From contig NZ_SUUH01000001.1 of assembly GCF_015062615.1 (NCBI RefSeq), positions 1-64,000 of the forward strand: DNA of 64,000 nt, read 5' to 3'. The position numbers and the translations under genes are program-made. Under the pieces are notes generated by a model that saw only the letters and a list, made by a program, of their open reading frames with translations, did no database searches and was not told the origin of the DNA. Shown piece after piece: positions 8,339-16,384 of this stretch. Each line of letters starts with the position of its first letter. The stretch's first letter is position 1. The DNA is from Denitrobacterium detoxificans. GTDB lineage: Bacteria; Actinomycetota; Coriobacteriia; Coriobacteriales; Eggerthellaceae.

Positions 8339-10297
8339 CTATTCCCCTTCTTCCACGGAAGAATGATCAGATTCGTCAATCGTGCTGTTCTTACGCGTAT
8401 CATTATACTGCCGCAGCACCGCGTATACCTCGCGTGCCACATCATCGGGCACAACATGAGCATCCATGATGTCCTGCAGCGTCGCTTCGCGCAGCTTGCG
8501 AAATCCGCCCATTGCCTTCAGGAGCGCCTTCTTGCGCACGGGGCCAATGCCGGCCACCTCGTCGAGGATGCTCGTCGTCATGCCCTTCCCGCGCAATTCG
8601 CGATGGAACGTAATGGCGAAGCGGTGGGACTCGTCACGCACCTGCTTCACCAGGTAGAGCGAGGCGGAACCGCTCGGAAGCACTACCGGGCCGGTATCCT
8701 GCCAGGGAACGAACAATTCCTCGTCTCGTTTGGCCAGGCCAGCCATGGGAATATCAACCCCCATCGACCCAAGCTGTTCCATGGCGGCAGAAAGCTGCGG
8801 CTTGCCACCGTCAAGGATGAGCAGGTCTGGCTTGCGTCCGAATCGCTCGTCGGCCATGCGCTCGGGCGAATACCTGCGTCCCAGCACTTCCTGCATGGAC
8901 ACGAAGTCGTTCGCCTCGTCGAGTTCGGCGCGGATCTTGAACCTGCGGTACTGTCCCTTGTCGGGCTTTCCGTCGGTGAACACCACCATGGAAGCAACCG
9001 TATACGTGCCATGGAGCGTGGAAATGTCGAAGCATTCGATGCGCATGGGTGGCGCGTCGAGCGCAAGGGCGCTTTCCAGCTGAAGCAGTGCCTCGTTAAT
9101 GCGCTTGTCCTCGTAATTGGTGCGAACCTTGTAGCGCATAAGCGTATGCTTTGCGTTGACCTGGGCCATTTCGAGCAAATCGCGCTTTTCGCCGCGTTCG
9201 GGCACTACGAAGCGCACGCGCGCACCGAACTTGCTTGCCAGGCGGTTGGTGAGCCAATCCTCCATCGTCGGCTTATCCTCGGGCTCGTTGGCCACGATGA
9301 CCTCGCGCGGAATGGATTCCGTGACGCTGTAGTAGCGCAGCAGGAACGAATGGAGAATATCCTGGTCGGGTACGTTTTTGCCCTTGTCCAAGACGAATTC
9401 GTTTCCGTTGATGACGCGCCCTTCGCGCACCATGAGCACGTGGACGCCCGCAATGGTTTCCTCGCGGTAGAACCCAATGACGTCGGCATTTACGTCATGC
9501 GCCATGACCGCGTGCTGCTTGTCGGTAAGGCGCTCGATGACCTCTATGCGCTCCTTGATGCGCCCCGCCTTCTCGAAATCGAGTTCGGAAGCCGCCTGGG
9601 ACATGTCGTCTTTCAGCTCGGAAATGAACTCGGCGTGATTGCCACGCAAGAAACGCTCAACACGACGCACGTTTTCCGCGTACGCTTCAGGCGAAATCTT
9701 TCCGCAGCATGCGCCCGGGCCTATGCCCACATGGCAGTCGAAGCAGGGTTTGCGCTGCTCGGAAAGGTATTCTTTGAGGCCGTTCTTCGCGATTTCGCGA
9801 TTCATGGCACGCCATTGCGAACACGAGGCAGCGCAGATGGGAACCACCTTGCGCGCAATCTCGATCATGCGTCGTGCCGCACGGCTGTCGGTGAAGGGGC
9901 CAAAGTACTGCGTTTCGGGCTTGTGCTTCTCGCGCGTGAACTTGATGGCGGGAAACGTATCCCCCTTCGTTAGGGCGATAAACGGATAACTCTTGTCGTC
10001 TTTGAAGTCGGCGTTGAAGAACGGCGCATACTGATCGATGAGGTTCTTTTCCAGAACCAGGCTTTCGTATTCGTTGTCGACGACGATGTATCCGAACGAG
10101 CGAATCTGGTCGACCAGAAGCGGGATCTTGGCGCGATCGTCCTGGAAATTGACGTACTGGCGCATTCGGGCACGCAGCTGCTTTGCCTTGCCCACGTAGA
10201 TGACCTGCCCATCAGCGTCTTTCCACAGGTAGACGCCGGGAAGCGTAGGCACTTCGTCAAGCTGGCGTTTGATGGTTTCGATGCGCTCTTCATTCAT
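8339..10297 (-). CDS. uvrC: Excinuclease ABC subunit C
   Basis: UvrC makes the two incisions of nucleotide excision repair with UvrA and UvrB. The 652-residue protein has the N-terminal GIY-YIG nuclease (about residues 15-90, with PGVYLWK and IYVGKAKQLRAR), a Cys-rich linker (CAASCSQW...CFDCHVG...CCGKIS, about 150-200), the UVR domain near 205-240, the RNase H-like C-terminal nuclease (ILDGGKPQ) and a terminal helix-hairpin-helix. The ATG has no clear ribosome site and lies 7 bases from a TATACT box, so the mRNA may be leaderless. uvrA lies 2.2 kb upstream. Confidence 0.96.
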   Translation of the reverse strand: MNEERIETIKRQLDEVPTLPGVYLWKDADGQVIYVGKAKQLRARMRQYVNFQDDRAKIPLLVDQIRSFGYIVVDNEYESLVLEKNLIDQYAPFFNADFKDDKSYPFIALTKGDTFPAIKFTREKHKPETQYFGPFTDSRAARRMIEIARKVVPICAASCSQWRAMNREIAKNGLKEYLSEQRKPCFDCHVGIGPGACCGKISPEAYAENVRRVERFLRGNHAEFISELKDDMSQAASELDFEKAGRIKERIEVIERLTDKQHAVMAHDVNADVIGFYREETIAGVHVLMVREGRVINGNEFVLDKGKNVPDQDILHSFLLRYYSVTESIPREVIVANEPEDKPTMEDWLTNRLASKFGARVRFVVPERGEKRDLLEMAQVNAKHTLMRYKVRTNYEDKRINEALLQLESALALDAPPMRIECFDISTLHGTYTVASMVVFTDGKPDKGQYRRFKIRAELDEANDFVSMQEVLGRRYSPERMADERFGRKPDLLILDGGKPQLSAAMEQLGSMGVDIPMAGLAKRDEELFVPWQDTGPVVLPSGSASLYLVKQVRDESHRFAITFHRELRGKGMTTSILDEVAGIGPVRKKALLKAMGGFRKLREATLQDIMDAHVVPDDVAREVYAVLRQYNDTRKNSTIDESDHSSVEEGE

Positions 10298-10304
10298 GAG
10301 GGAA

Positions 10305-10310
10305 AGTATA
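10305..10310 (-). promoter_or_regulatory. Putative -10 box of uvrC
   Basis: TATACT on the minus strand ends 7 bases before the uvrC ATG, which would put the transcription start at or next to the A of the start codon. The region where a -35 box should be overlaps the gdhA terminator stem and shows no good consensus. Confidence 0.45.
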
Positions 10311-10312
10311 AC

Positions 10313-10347
10313 GAAAGCCGCGGGACCATAAAGGCCCCGCGGCTTAA
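10313..10347 (-). terminator. Terminator after gdhA
   Basis: AAGCCGCGGG (10315-10324) and CCCGCGGCTT (10336-10345) form a perfect stem followed on the minus strand by TTCGTTAT. It lies about 35 bases past the gdhA stop codon. The tail is short on T, so termination efficiency is uncertain. Confidence 0.65.
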
Positions 10348-10380
10348 AAGCATCGAAGATGTTGCCTGATGGCGTACGAC

Positions 10381-11712
10381 CTACACGAGACCCTGAGCGA
10401 TCATGGCATCGGCAATCTTCTTGAAGCCGGCGATGTTAGCGCCAACAACGTAGTTGCCTTCGAAGCCGTACTCACGAGCAGCGTCGTCGGCGGCATGGTA
10501 GATGCTCTTCATGATGCCGTGCAGCTTCTCGTCGACTTCCTCGAACGTCCAGGACAGATGCTCGTGGTTCTGGCTCATTTCCAGGCCAGAGGTGGCAACG
10601 CCACCAGCGTTGGCAGCCTTGCCCGGCATGAACGTTACGCCGTTTTCCTGCAGGTAAGTGGTGGCGTCCATGGTGGTGGGCATGTTGGCGCCTTCGGCAA
10701 CGACCTTGCAACCGTTGGCAGCAAGCTGCTTGGCATCGTCGATGAGCAGCTCGTTCTGCGTAGCGCAGGGAAGCGCGATGTCGCAGGGAATCTGCCACAC
10801 GCCACGACCCTCGTGGTACTCAACGCCCTCGGCGCGCTTTGCGTACTCGCTGATGCGAGCGCGCTCGACTTCCTTGACCTGCTTCAGCAGGGCGATGTCA
10901 ATGCCCTGGGGGGCATGGATCCAACCAGTGGAGTCGGACAGCGTAACGACGGTAGCGCCCAGCTGCTGAGCCTTCTCGGCAGCGTAGATGGCAACGTTGC
11001 CGGAACCGGAAATGGTGACCGTCTTGCCCTCAAAGCTGTCGTCGTGGCAGTTCAGGTATTCCTGCACGAAGTACACCAGGCCATAGCCGGTAGCTTCGGT
11101 ACGAGCCAGGGAGCCGCCGAAAGAAAGGCCCTTGCCAGTGAGAACGCTGGAGCATTCGTCGCGAATGCGCTTGTACTGGCCGAACAGGTAGCCGATTTCA
11201 CGGGCTCCGGTTCCGATGTCGCCAGCAGGAACGTCGGTGTCGGGGCCGATGTGACGACAGAGCTCGGTCATGAAGCTCTGGCAGAAGCGCATGACCTCGC
11301 GGTCGGACTTGCCCTTGGGGTCGAAGTCGGAACCGCCCTTGCCACCGCCCATGGGAAGCGTGGTCAGGCTGTTCTTGAAGATCTGCTCGAAGCCGAGGAA
11401 CTTCAAGATGGAGAGGTTAACCGAGGGATGCAGACGCAGGCCGCCCTTGTAGGGCCCCAGGGCGCTGTTGAACTGGATGCGGAAGCCGCGGTTCACATGA
11501 ATGTTGCCCTCATCGTCTTCCCAGGGCACGCGGAACATGACCACGCGCTCGGGTTCAACGATGCGCTCGAGCAGGGCCTTCTTCTGATACTCGGGATGAG
11601 CGTCGATGACAGGCTGGAGAGAAGTGAGGACCTCGGTGACAGCCTGGATAAACTCGGGCTGGTCAGCGTCCTTCGCCTTCACCATATCGATAACTTGCTG
11701 CGTGTAACTCAA
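10381..11712 (-). CDS. gdhA: Glutamate dehydrogenase (NADP-type)
   Basis: It interconverts 2-oxoglutarate plus ammonia and glutamate. The 443-residue length and the motifs PMGGGKGGSDFDPKGKSD (catalytic lysines, about residues 110-127), DVPAGDIGTGAREI and the Rossmann ISGSGNVAIYAAEKA near 230 fit the hexameric bacterial type. I chose the TTG at 11712 because a strong AAGGAGG lies 5-6 bases upstream, and because upstream codons in frame do not resemble the family. It is monocistronic, with a TATAAT box about 35 bases before the start and a terminator after it. Confidence 0.95.
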   Translation of the reverse strand: MSYTQQVIDMVKAKDADQPEFIQAVTEVLTSLQPVIDAHPEYQKKALLERIVEPERVVMFRVPWEDDEGNIHVNRGFRIQFNSALGPYKGGLRLHPSVNLSILKFLGFEQIFKNSLTTLPMGGGKGGSDFDPKGKSDREVMRFCQSFMTELCRHIGPDTDVPAGDIGTGAREIGYLFGQYKRIRDECSSVLTGKGLSFGGSLARTEATGYGLVYFVQEYLNCHDDSFEGKTVTISGSGNVAIYAAEKAQQLGATVVTLSDSTGWIHAPQGIDIALLKQVKEVERARISEYAKRAEGVEYHEGRGVWQIPCDIALPCATQNELLIDDAKQLAANGCKVVAEGANMPTTMDATTYLQENGVTFMPGKAANAGGVATSGLEMSQNHEHLSWTFEEVDEKLHGIMKSIYHAADDAAREYGFEGNYVVGANIAGFKKIADAMIAQGLV

Positions 11713-11746
11713 GGTTACCTCCTTAGTGCGATTGCCAACGCACACT

Positions 11747-11752
11747 ATTATA
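11747..11752 (-). promoter_or_regulatory. Putative -10 box of gdhA
   Basis: A perfect TATAAT on the minus strand would give a leader of about 28 bases containing the AAGGAGG ribosome site of gdhA. No clear -35 consensus lies at 16-18 bases. Confidence 0.55.
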
Positions 11753-11826
11753 CGGCGGCACTTTCGCGTGATGTAGTGAAACAAGCTTTTCGCGAATTAT
11801 TAACGTCGCTGAAACAAAAGCGCGTT

Positions 11827-12468
11827 TTAGGAGATGACCTTCGAGGAAACGACGTTGCTGGGAGAAATGAGAATGACGCCGATCTTGCCGACGCAAGGAG
11901 AATCGACGCAATAGGCGCTGCCCAGCGTACCATCGAGCACGGAGCTCGTGTTGCGCTGCGTGGAAATGACGATGTCGATGCCATTGATCCCAACCGAGCT
12001 ACCGCATAGCAGCTGGGCGTCGGAGGTAATGCACACGACGAAATCGACTTCCTGGCGTTCGAAGGCACGTACGGTGTTCTGGTACATGCTGGCATCTTCC
12101 AGAGAATCAACGCAGAACACGCCAATGCGCTTCGAACCGGCCTTCACGATAAGGCCCTCGTCGTACAACGCGGTATTGATGAGGTCGAGCCCCACGACCG
12201 TGGCATTCTTTTCGTGGTAGCTGGCAAGAACGCTATAGCGCGTGACGGGCTTGGTGGTAGCCGCCGCTTCTTCGACCGTGGGGATATCGACGCCATCGAA
12301 TACGATGGCGGTATACCCCTCCATAGAGCCCGTGGCGTCATCGATGGTGGTGGCTGCGGTATTCCAATTATGGCCAACGTTGATGTACCAAATACCGCCG
12401 CTGATCACTACGACGATCAGCGCGACGAAGACCATCAATGCTATTTTCTCTCGGGACCTTTGACTCAT
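11827..12468 (-). CDS. Membrane-anchored protein, metallophosphatase-like but degenerate
   Basis: The 213-residue product has a short basic N-terminus, one membrane segment (about residues 9-29) and an extracytoplasmic domain. No named family is recognised with confidence. The order of the C-terminal half (KRIGVFCVDS, then an aromatic/acidic stretch, VDFVVCIT, NGIDIVIST, and a final VGKIGVILIS) resembles the calcineurin-like fold of 5'-nucleotidases, but the metal-binding GNHE and GHxH motifs are absent; STQRN stands where GHxH would be. It starts 19 bases after the uvrA stop codon and probably shares its transcript. A binding or structural role is possible but unproven. Confidence 0.6.
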   Translation of the reverse strand: MSQRSREKIALMVFVALIVVVISGGIWYINVGHNWNTAATTIDDATGSMEGYTAIVFDGVDIPTVEEAAATTKPVTRYSVLASYHEKNATVVGLDLINTALYDEGLIVKAGSKRIGVFCVDSLEDASMYQNTVRAFERQEVDFVVCITSDAQLLCGSSVGINGIDIVISTQRNTSSVLDGTLGSAYCVDSPCVGKIGVILISPSNVVSSKVIS

Positions 12469-12487
12469 AGTCCACGATTATAAGCGC

Positions 12488-15319
12488 TTATGAAAGCATA
12501 TTGGCGAGAAAACGCCCGGTATGGCTCTCATAACACGAGGCAACATCTTCTGGCGTGCCCTCGCACACGATTCCACCACCTCGCTCGCCGCCCTCGGGGC
12601 CCAAGTCGATGATGTGGTCGGCGCATTTTATGACATCGAGATTATGCTCGACGATGAGCACGGTGTTGCCCGCATCGACAAGACGCTGGAGCACGACAAT
12701 GAGCTGGCGTACGTCCTCGAAGTGTAAACCCGTAGTGGGTTCGTCGAGAATGTAGAACGTCTTCCCCGTTTGCACGCGCTGCAGTTCGCTGGAAAGCTTT
12801 ACGCGCTGAGCTTCGCCACCGGAAAGCGTAGTGGCAGGCTGACCGAGGCGAATGTAGCCCAAGCCAACGTCGTGCAACGTTTGCAGCTTGCGCGTAATAC
12901 GCGGAATGCTCGAGAAGAACTCGAGCGCTTCGTCGACCGTCATGTCGAGCAGCTCGTAGACGTTCTTGCCACGGTAGCGCACCTGCAGCGTTTCGCGATT
13001 GTAGCGCTGGCCATTGCAGACCTCGCAGGGTACATAAACGTCGGGCAGGAAGTGCATTTCGATCTTTACCTGGCCGTCGCCCTTGCAGGCTTCGCAACGA
13101 CCGCCCGGAACGTTGAAGCTGAAGCGACCCGGCGAATAACCACGTGCCTTCGATTCCTGCGTAGATGCCATGAGTTTGCGAATATCGTCCCACAGGCCCA
13201 CGTAGGTGGCGGGGTTCGAACGCGGCGTACGGCCAATGGGCGATTGATCGATATCGACGACCTTGTCGAGCTTTTCAATGCCAGTAATCTTGCGATACTC
13301 GCCCGTACTGCGATGGGCGTGGTTCACACGATTGGCAAGCGCAGGAGCCAGCGTATCGGTGATAAGCGAGCTCTTCCCCGAGCCCGAAACGCCCGTAACC
13401 ACCGTAAGCGTGCCGATGGGGATGCTTACGGTAAGATTGCGCAGGTTGTTGGCGCGACAACCCGAGATGGTTATTTTTCCGCGACGGGGGTTTCTGCGCT
13501 CTTTGGGAACGGAAATCTCACGTTTGCCCGTGAGGTACGCTGCGGTAAGCGAATCGGGGCAATGTACGATTTGCGCGGGCGTTCCCGCGGCAACCACTTC
13601 CCCGCCATGCTCGCCCGCACCGGGCCCCATGTCGATAACGTAATCGGCATGGCGAATGGTATCTTCGTCATGCTCTACCACGACGACGGTATTGCCCAGG
13701 TCGCGCAGATGCTCCAACGTACCGATAAGACGTTCGTTGTCACGTTGGTGAAGGCCAATGGAGGGCTCGTCGAGAATGTAGAGCACGCCCATGAGGCCCG
13801 CGCCAATCTGCGTTGCCAGGCGAATGCGCTGCGCTTCGCCACCGGAAAGCGTGGCAGTGGCACGTTCCAGCGTAAGGTAGTCGAGGCCCACGTCGACTAG
13901 GAACTGCAAGCGGGAGCGGATCTCCTTCACAATGGGGTTCGCAATTTGGGCGTCGGCCCCTTCGAAGCTAAGGCAATTGAAGAACGACAGCGAATCGCGG
14001 GCAGAAAGCTCGCAAACCTCGTGAATGTTCTTGCCATTCACCGTTACCGCCAGGATTTCCGGCTTCAGGCGCTTTCCACCGCAAGTAGCGCAGGGAACCA
14101 CGGCAAAGTACTTCTCGTACTTCTCGCGCTGGCGATCGCTACTTGCCTCTTTGTAGCGATTCATGACAGCTGCGCGAATGCCCTCCCATTCGATGAACCA
14201 ATACGTTTCGCGACCGTCAACGGTGTGATAGTCGACACGAACCTTTTCCTTTTCGGGCAAGCCTTCCATGAGGGCCTTCTGCGCCTTGCGCGAGAAATCC
14301 TCCCATGGAGTATCGGCGTCATAACCCAGATGCTTGGCAACGGCGCGCAGCACCTGGGGATAATAGTTGCCGCTGGAAAGCGGCGCTACAACGCCCTGGT
14401 TCAGCGAAAGCGAAGGATCGGGAATGATGAGGCTGGGATCGACTTCCTCGCGGCTGCCGATGCCCAGGCAATCGGGGCACGCACCATAGGGGGCATTGAA
14501 GCTGAAATCGCGCGGCTGCAGCTCGTCCATGGAATGGCCGTGTTCGGGGCACGCCAGGGCCAAGCTGAACAGGTGGTCCTCTTCCCCTTCGTCCTTCATG
14601 GTGTGAATGACCACACGGCCGTTTGCAAGGCGCGTAGCCACCTCGACGGCCTCGGCGATGCGCGACGTGGCAGAGGACTTCAGTACTACGCGGTCGACGA
14701 CGACCTCGATCGTATGCTTGAACTTCTTGTCGAGCTTCAAGCCCTCTTCTTCGTCGAGGCGCATGACCTCGCCATCGACGCGCACACGGGAAAAGCCCTC
14801 GGCGCGAATATCTTGAAACAGCTTGGTGAATTCGCCCTTGCGCCCAATGACCATGGGGGCCATGACAAGCGCGCGAACGTCTTCGCCCAGAGCCAGAATC
14901 TCGTCGGTAACCTGATCGGTGGTTTGCTTCTTGATTTCCCTACCGCATTCCGGGCAATGCGGAACACCCACGCGGGCGAAAAGAAGGCGCAGGTAGTCGT
15001 AGATTTCGGTGACGGTGCCCACCGTAGAGCGCGGATTCTTGCTCGTGGTCTTCTGATCGATGGAAACCGCCGGCGAAAGGCCGTCGATGCTATCAAGATC
15101 TGGCTTGCTCATTTGACCCAGGAACATACGCGCGTAGCTGGAGAGGCTTTCAACGTAGCGACGCTGTCCTTCGGCGTAAATGGTGTCGAAAGCCAGGGAG
15201 CTCTTGCCCGAGCCCGAAAGACCCGTGATAACCACGAGCTTATCGCGCGGAATGGTTACGTCTATGTTCTTCAGATTGTGCTCGCGAGCACCTTTGATAA
15301 CGATTGAATTCTGCGACAT
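12488..15319 (-). CDS. uvrA: Excinuclease ABC subunit A
   Basis: UvrA is the damage-sensing ATPase of nucleotide excision repair. The 943-residue protein has two ABC modules: Walker A GLSGSGKSS near residue 33 and GVSGSGKSS near 640, signature motifs TLSGGEAQRI and TLSGGEAQRV, and Walker B LDEPS/LDEPT. Zinc-finger cysteines are seen in CPECG, CPDCLG, CATCGG and CEACKGDG...CEVCNG. I chose the ATG at 15319 because family members start at this point, although the ribosome site is weak. A TATAAA lies about 35 bases upstream. Confidence 0.97.
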   Translation of the reverse strand: MSQNSIVIKGAREHNLKNIDVTIPRDKLVVITGLSGSGKSSLAFDTIYAEGQRRYVESLSSYARMFLGQMSKPDLDSIDGLSPAVSIDQKTTSKNPRSTVGTVTEIYDYLRLLFARVGVPHCPECGREIKKQTTDQVTDEILALGEDVRALVMAPMVIGRKGEFTKLFQDIRAEGFSRVRVDGEVMRLDEEEGLKLDKKFKHTIEVVVDRVVLKSSATSRIAEAVEVATRLANGRVVIHTMKDEGEEDHLFSLALACPEHGHSMDELQPRDFSFNAPYGACPDCLGIGSREEVDPSLIIPDPSLSLNQGVVAPLSSGNYYPQVLRAVAKHLGYDADTPWEDFSRKAQKALMEGLPEKEKVRVDYHTVDGRETYWFIEWEGIRAAVMNRYKEASSDRQREKYEKYFAVVPCATCGGKRLKPEILAVTVNGKNIHEVCELSARDSLSFFNCLSFEGADAQIANPIVKEIRSRLQFLVDVGLDYLTLERATATLSGGEAQRIRLATQIGAGLMGVLYILDEPSIGLHQRDNERLIGTLEHLRDLGNTVVVVEHDEDTIRHADYVIDMGPGAGEHGGEVVAAGTPAQIVHCPDSLTAAYLTGKREISVPKERRNPRRGKITISGCRANNLRNLTVSIPIGTLTVVTGVSGSGKSSLITDTLAPALANRVNHAHRSTGEYRKITGIEKLDKVVDIDQSPIGRTPRSNPATYVGLWDDIRKLMASTQESKARGYSPGRFSFNVPGGRCEACKGDGQVKIEMHFLPDVYVPCEVCNGQRYNRETLQVRYRGKNVYELLDMTVDEALEFFSSIPRITRKLQTLHDVGLGYIRLGQPATTLSGGEAQRVKLSSELQRVQTGKTFYILDEPTTGLHFEDVRQLIVVLQRLVDAGNTVLIVEHNLDVIKCADHIIDLGPEGGERGGGIVCEGTPEDVASCYESHTGRFLANMLS

Positions 15320-15418
15320 ATAACCGCCTAACACATGCGTATTCGATAGGCTCATTTTATAGCCGTACGAACGCTATGGTCGGGTTGTTACCGCATCGCT
15401 AGAATACGAACACATGTA

Positions 15419-16381
15419 CTATCCACGCGGGTGCGCGCTATGGTGCACCTCGCTCAGGCGACCCACCGAAAGATGCGTGTATATCTGCGTAGTGGAAAGA
15501 CTTGCATGGCCAAGCATCTCCTGGACGCTACGCAAGTCGGCACCACCCTCGAGCACATCGGTGGCGAAGGTATGCCGCATATCATGCGGCGTATAATGCG
15601 CATCGACGCCAGCTTCCACGAGCGTCTTGGCGAACATCTTGCGCATTGCGTCGGGCCCCATACGGTTTCCCCGCGTGGAAAGGAAGGCAAATCCTGGGTC
15701 GGGACGCTCCCCCAGCAACTCCGGGCGTCCGAAATCGAAGTAGGCGCGCAAGCTGGAAAGAGAGAGTTCGTGCAGAGGCACGATGCGCTCCTTGTTGCCC
15801 TTGCCCACCATGCGAACCTGCATTTGCCGGAAGTCGACGTCTTGGACGCGCAGGTTGCACGCCTCGGAAATACGTGCGCCGCATGCGTAGAGGAATTCGA
15901 GAATCGCCTGATCGCGAAGCTGAGATGGCGACTGCTGCCGCGTGTGCCCGCTGGCATCGATAGATCCATTCACGGAAAGGATGCGCGCCATATCAGCAGC
16001 GGGAATACGGTGGGGCAATCGCTTCGAAGCCCGTACCGACGGAATGACATCAACGGGATTCGCTTCGATATGCTCGTTTACAACCATCCAGCGAAAGAAG
16101 CCACGCAAGCTGCTCAATCGCCTGTTCACCGTGCTGCGAGCATAGCGCGCGGCATCGAGTTCGCCCAGGTAGCGACGCAACTGCTTATGGGTGACGGCGC
16201 AGGGGTCCACATGAGCGCGAACCGCCCAACGGCCATACGCCTCGAGGTCGATGCGATAATTGCGCAGCGTATGAGCCGACACGTTCTCCTCGACGCGCAG
16301 CGACGTCAGATACGCTTCAACGCATTCGGCAAACACGGCGGGAAAACCGCATTCTTTTCCTTCCGAAGGATGCGTGACCAT
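15419..16381 (-). CDS. xerC: Tyrosine recombinase XerC
   Basis: Xer recombinases resolve chromosome dimers at dif. The 320-residue protein has the N-terminal SAM-like core-binding domain (about 15-105) and the C-terminal catalytic domain with all expected residues: Arg170 (GARISE), Lys194 (VGKGNKER), His266 and Arg269 (PHDMRHTFAT), His292 (LGHAS) and nucleophile Tyr301 (QIYTH). It starts 3 bases after trmFO, the position of codV/xerC in Gram-positives, which favours xerC over xerD or a phage integrase. No attachment sites are seen near it. Confidence 0.88.
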   Translation of the reverse strand: MVTHPSEGKECGFPAVFAECVEAYLTSLRVEENVSAHTLRNYRIDLEAYGRWAVRAHVDPCAVTHKQLRRYLGELDAARYARSTVNRRLSSLRGFFRWMVVNEHIEANPVDVIPSVRASKRLPHRIPAADMARILSVNGSIDASGHTRQQSPSQLRDQAILEFLYACGARISEACNLRVQDVDFRQMQVRMVGKGNKERIVPLHELSLSSLRAYFDFGRPELLGERPDPGFAFLSTRGNRMGPDAMRKMFAKTLVEAGVDAHYTPHDMRHTFATDVLEGGADLRSVQEMLGHASLSTTQIYTHLSVGRLSEVHHSAHPRG

Positions 16382-16384
16382 GGC

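Noticed and set aside
8303..9973. A 556-codon plus-strand open frame opposite uvrC
   Set aside because: It is a shadow of uvrC, which has intact GIY-YIG, UVR and HhH motifs; the antisense product has no domain pattern.
10369..12009. A 546-codon plus-strand open frame opposite gdhA
   Set aside because: Antisense to a clear glutamate dehydrogenase and reading through its promoter; low-complexity Leu/Val/Asp-rich translation.
15419..16381. Tyrosine recombinase as a prophage or island integrase
   Set aside because: Its place after trmFO, its length and the absence of nearby attachment repeats or phage genes fit chromosomal XerC.
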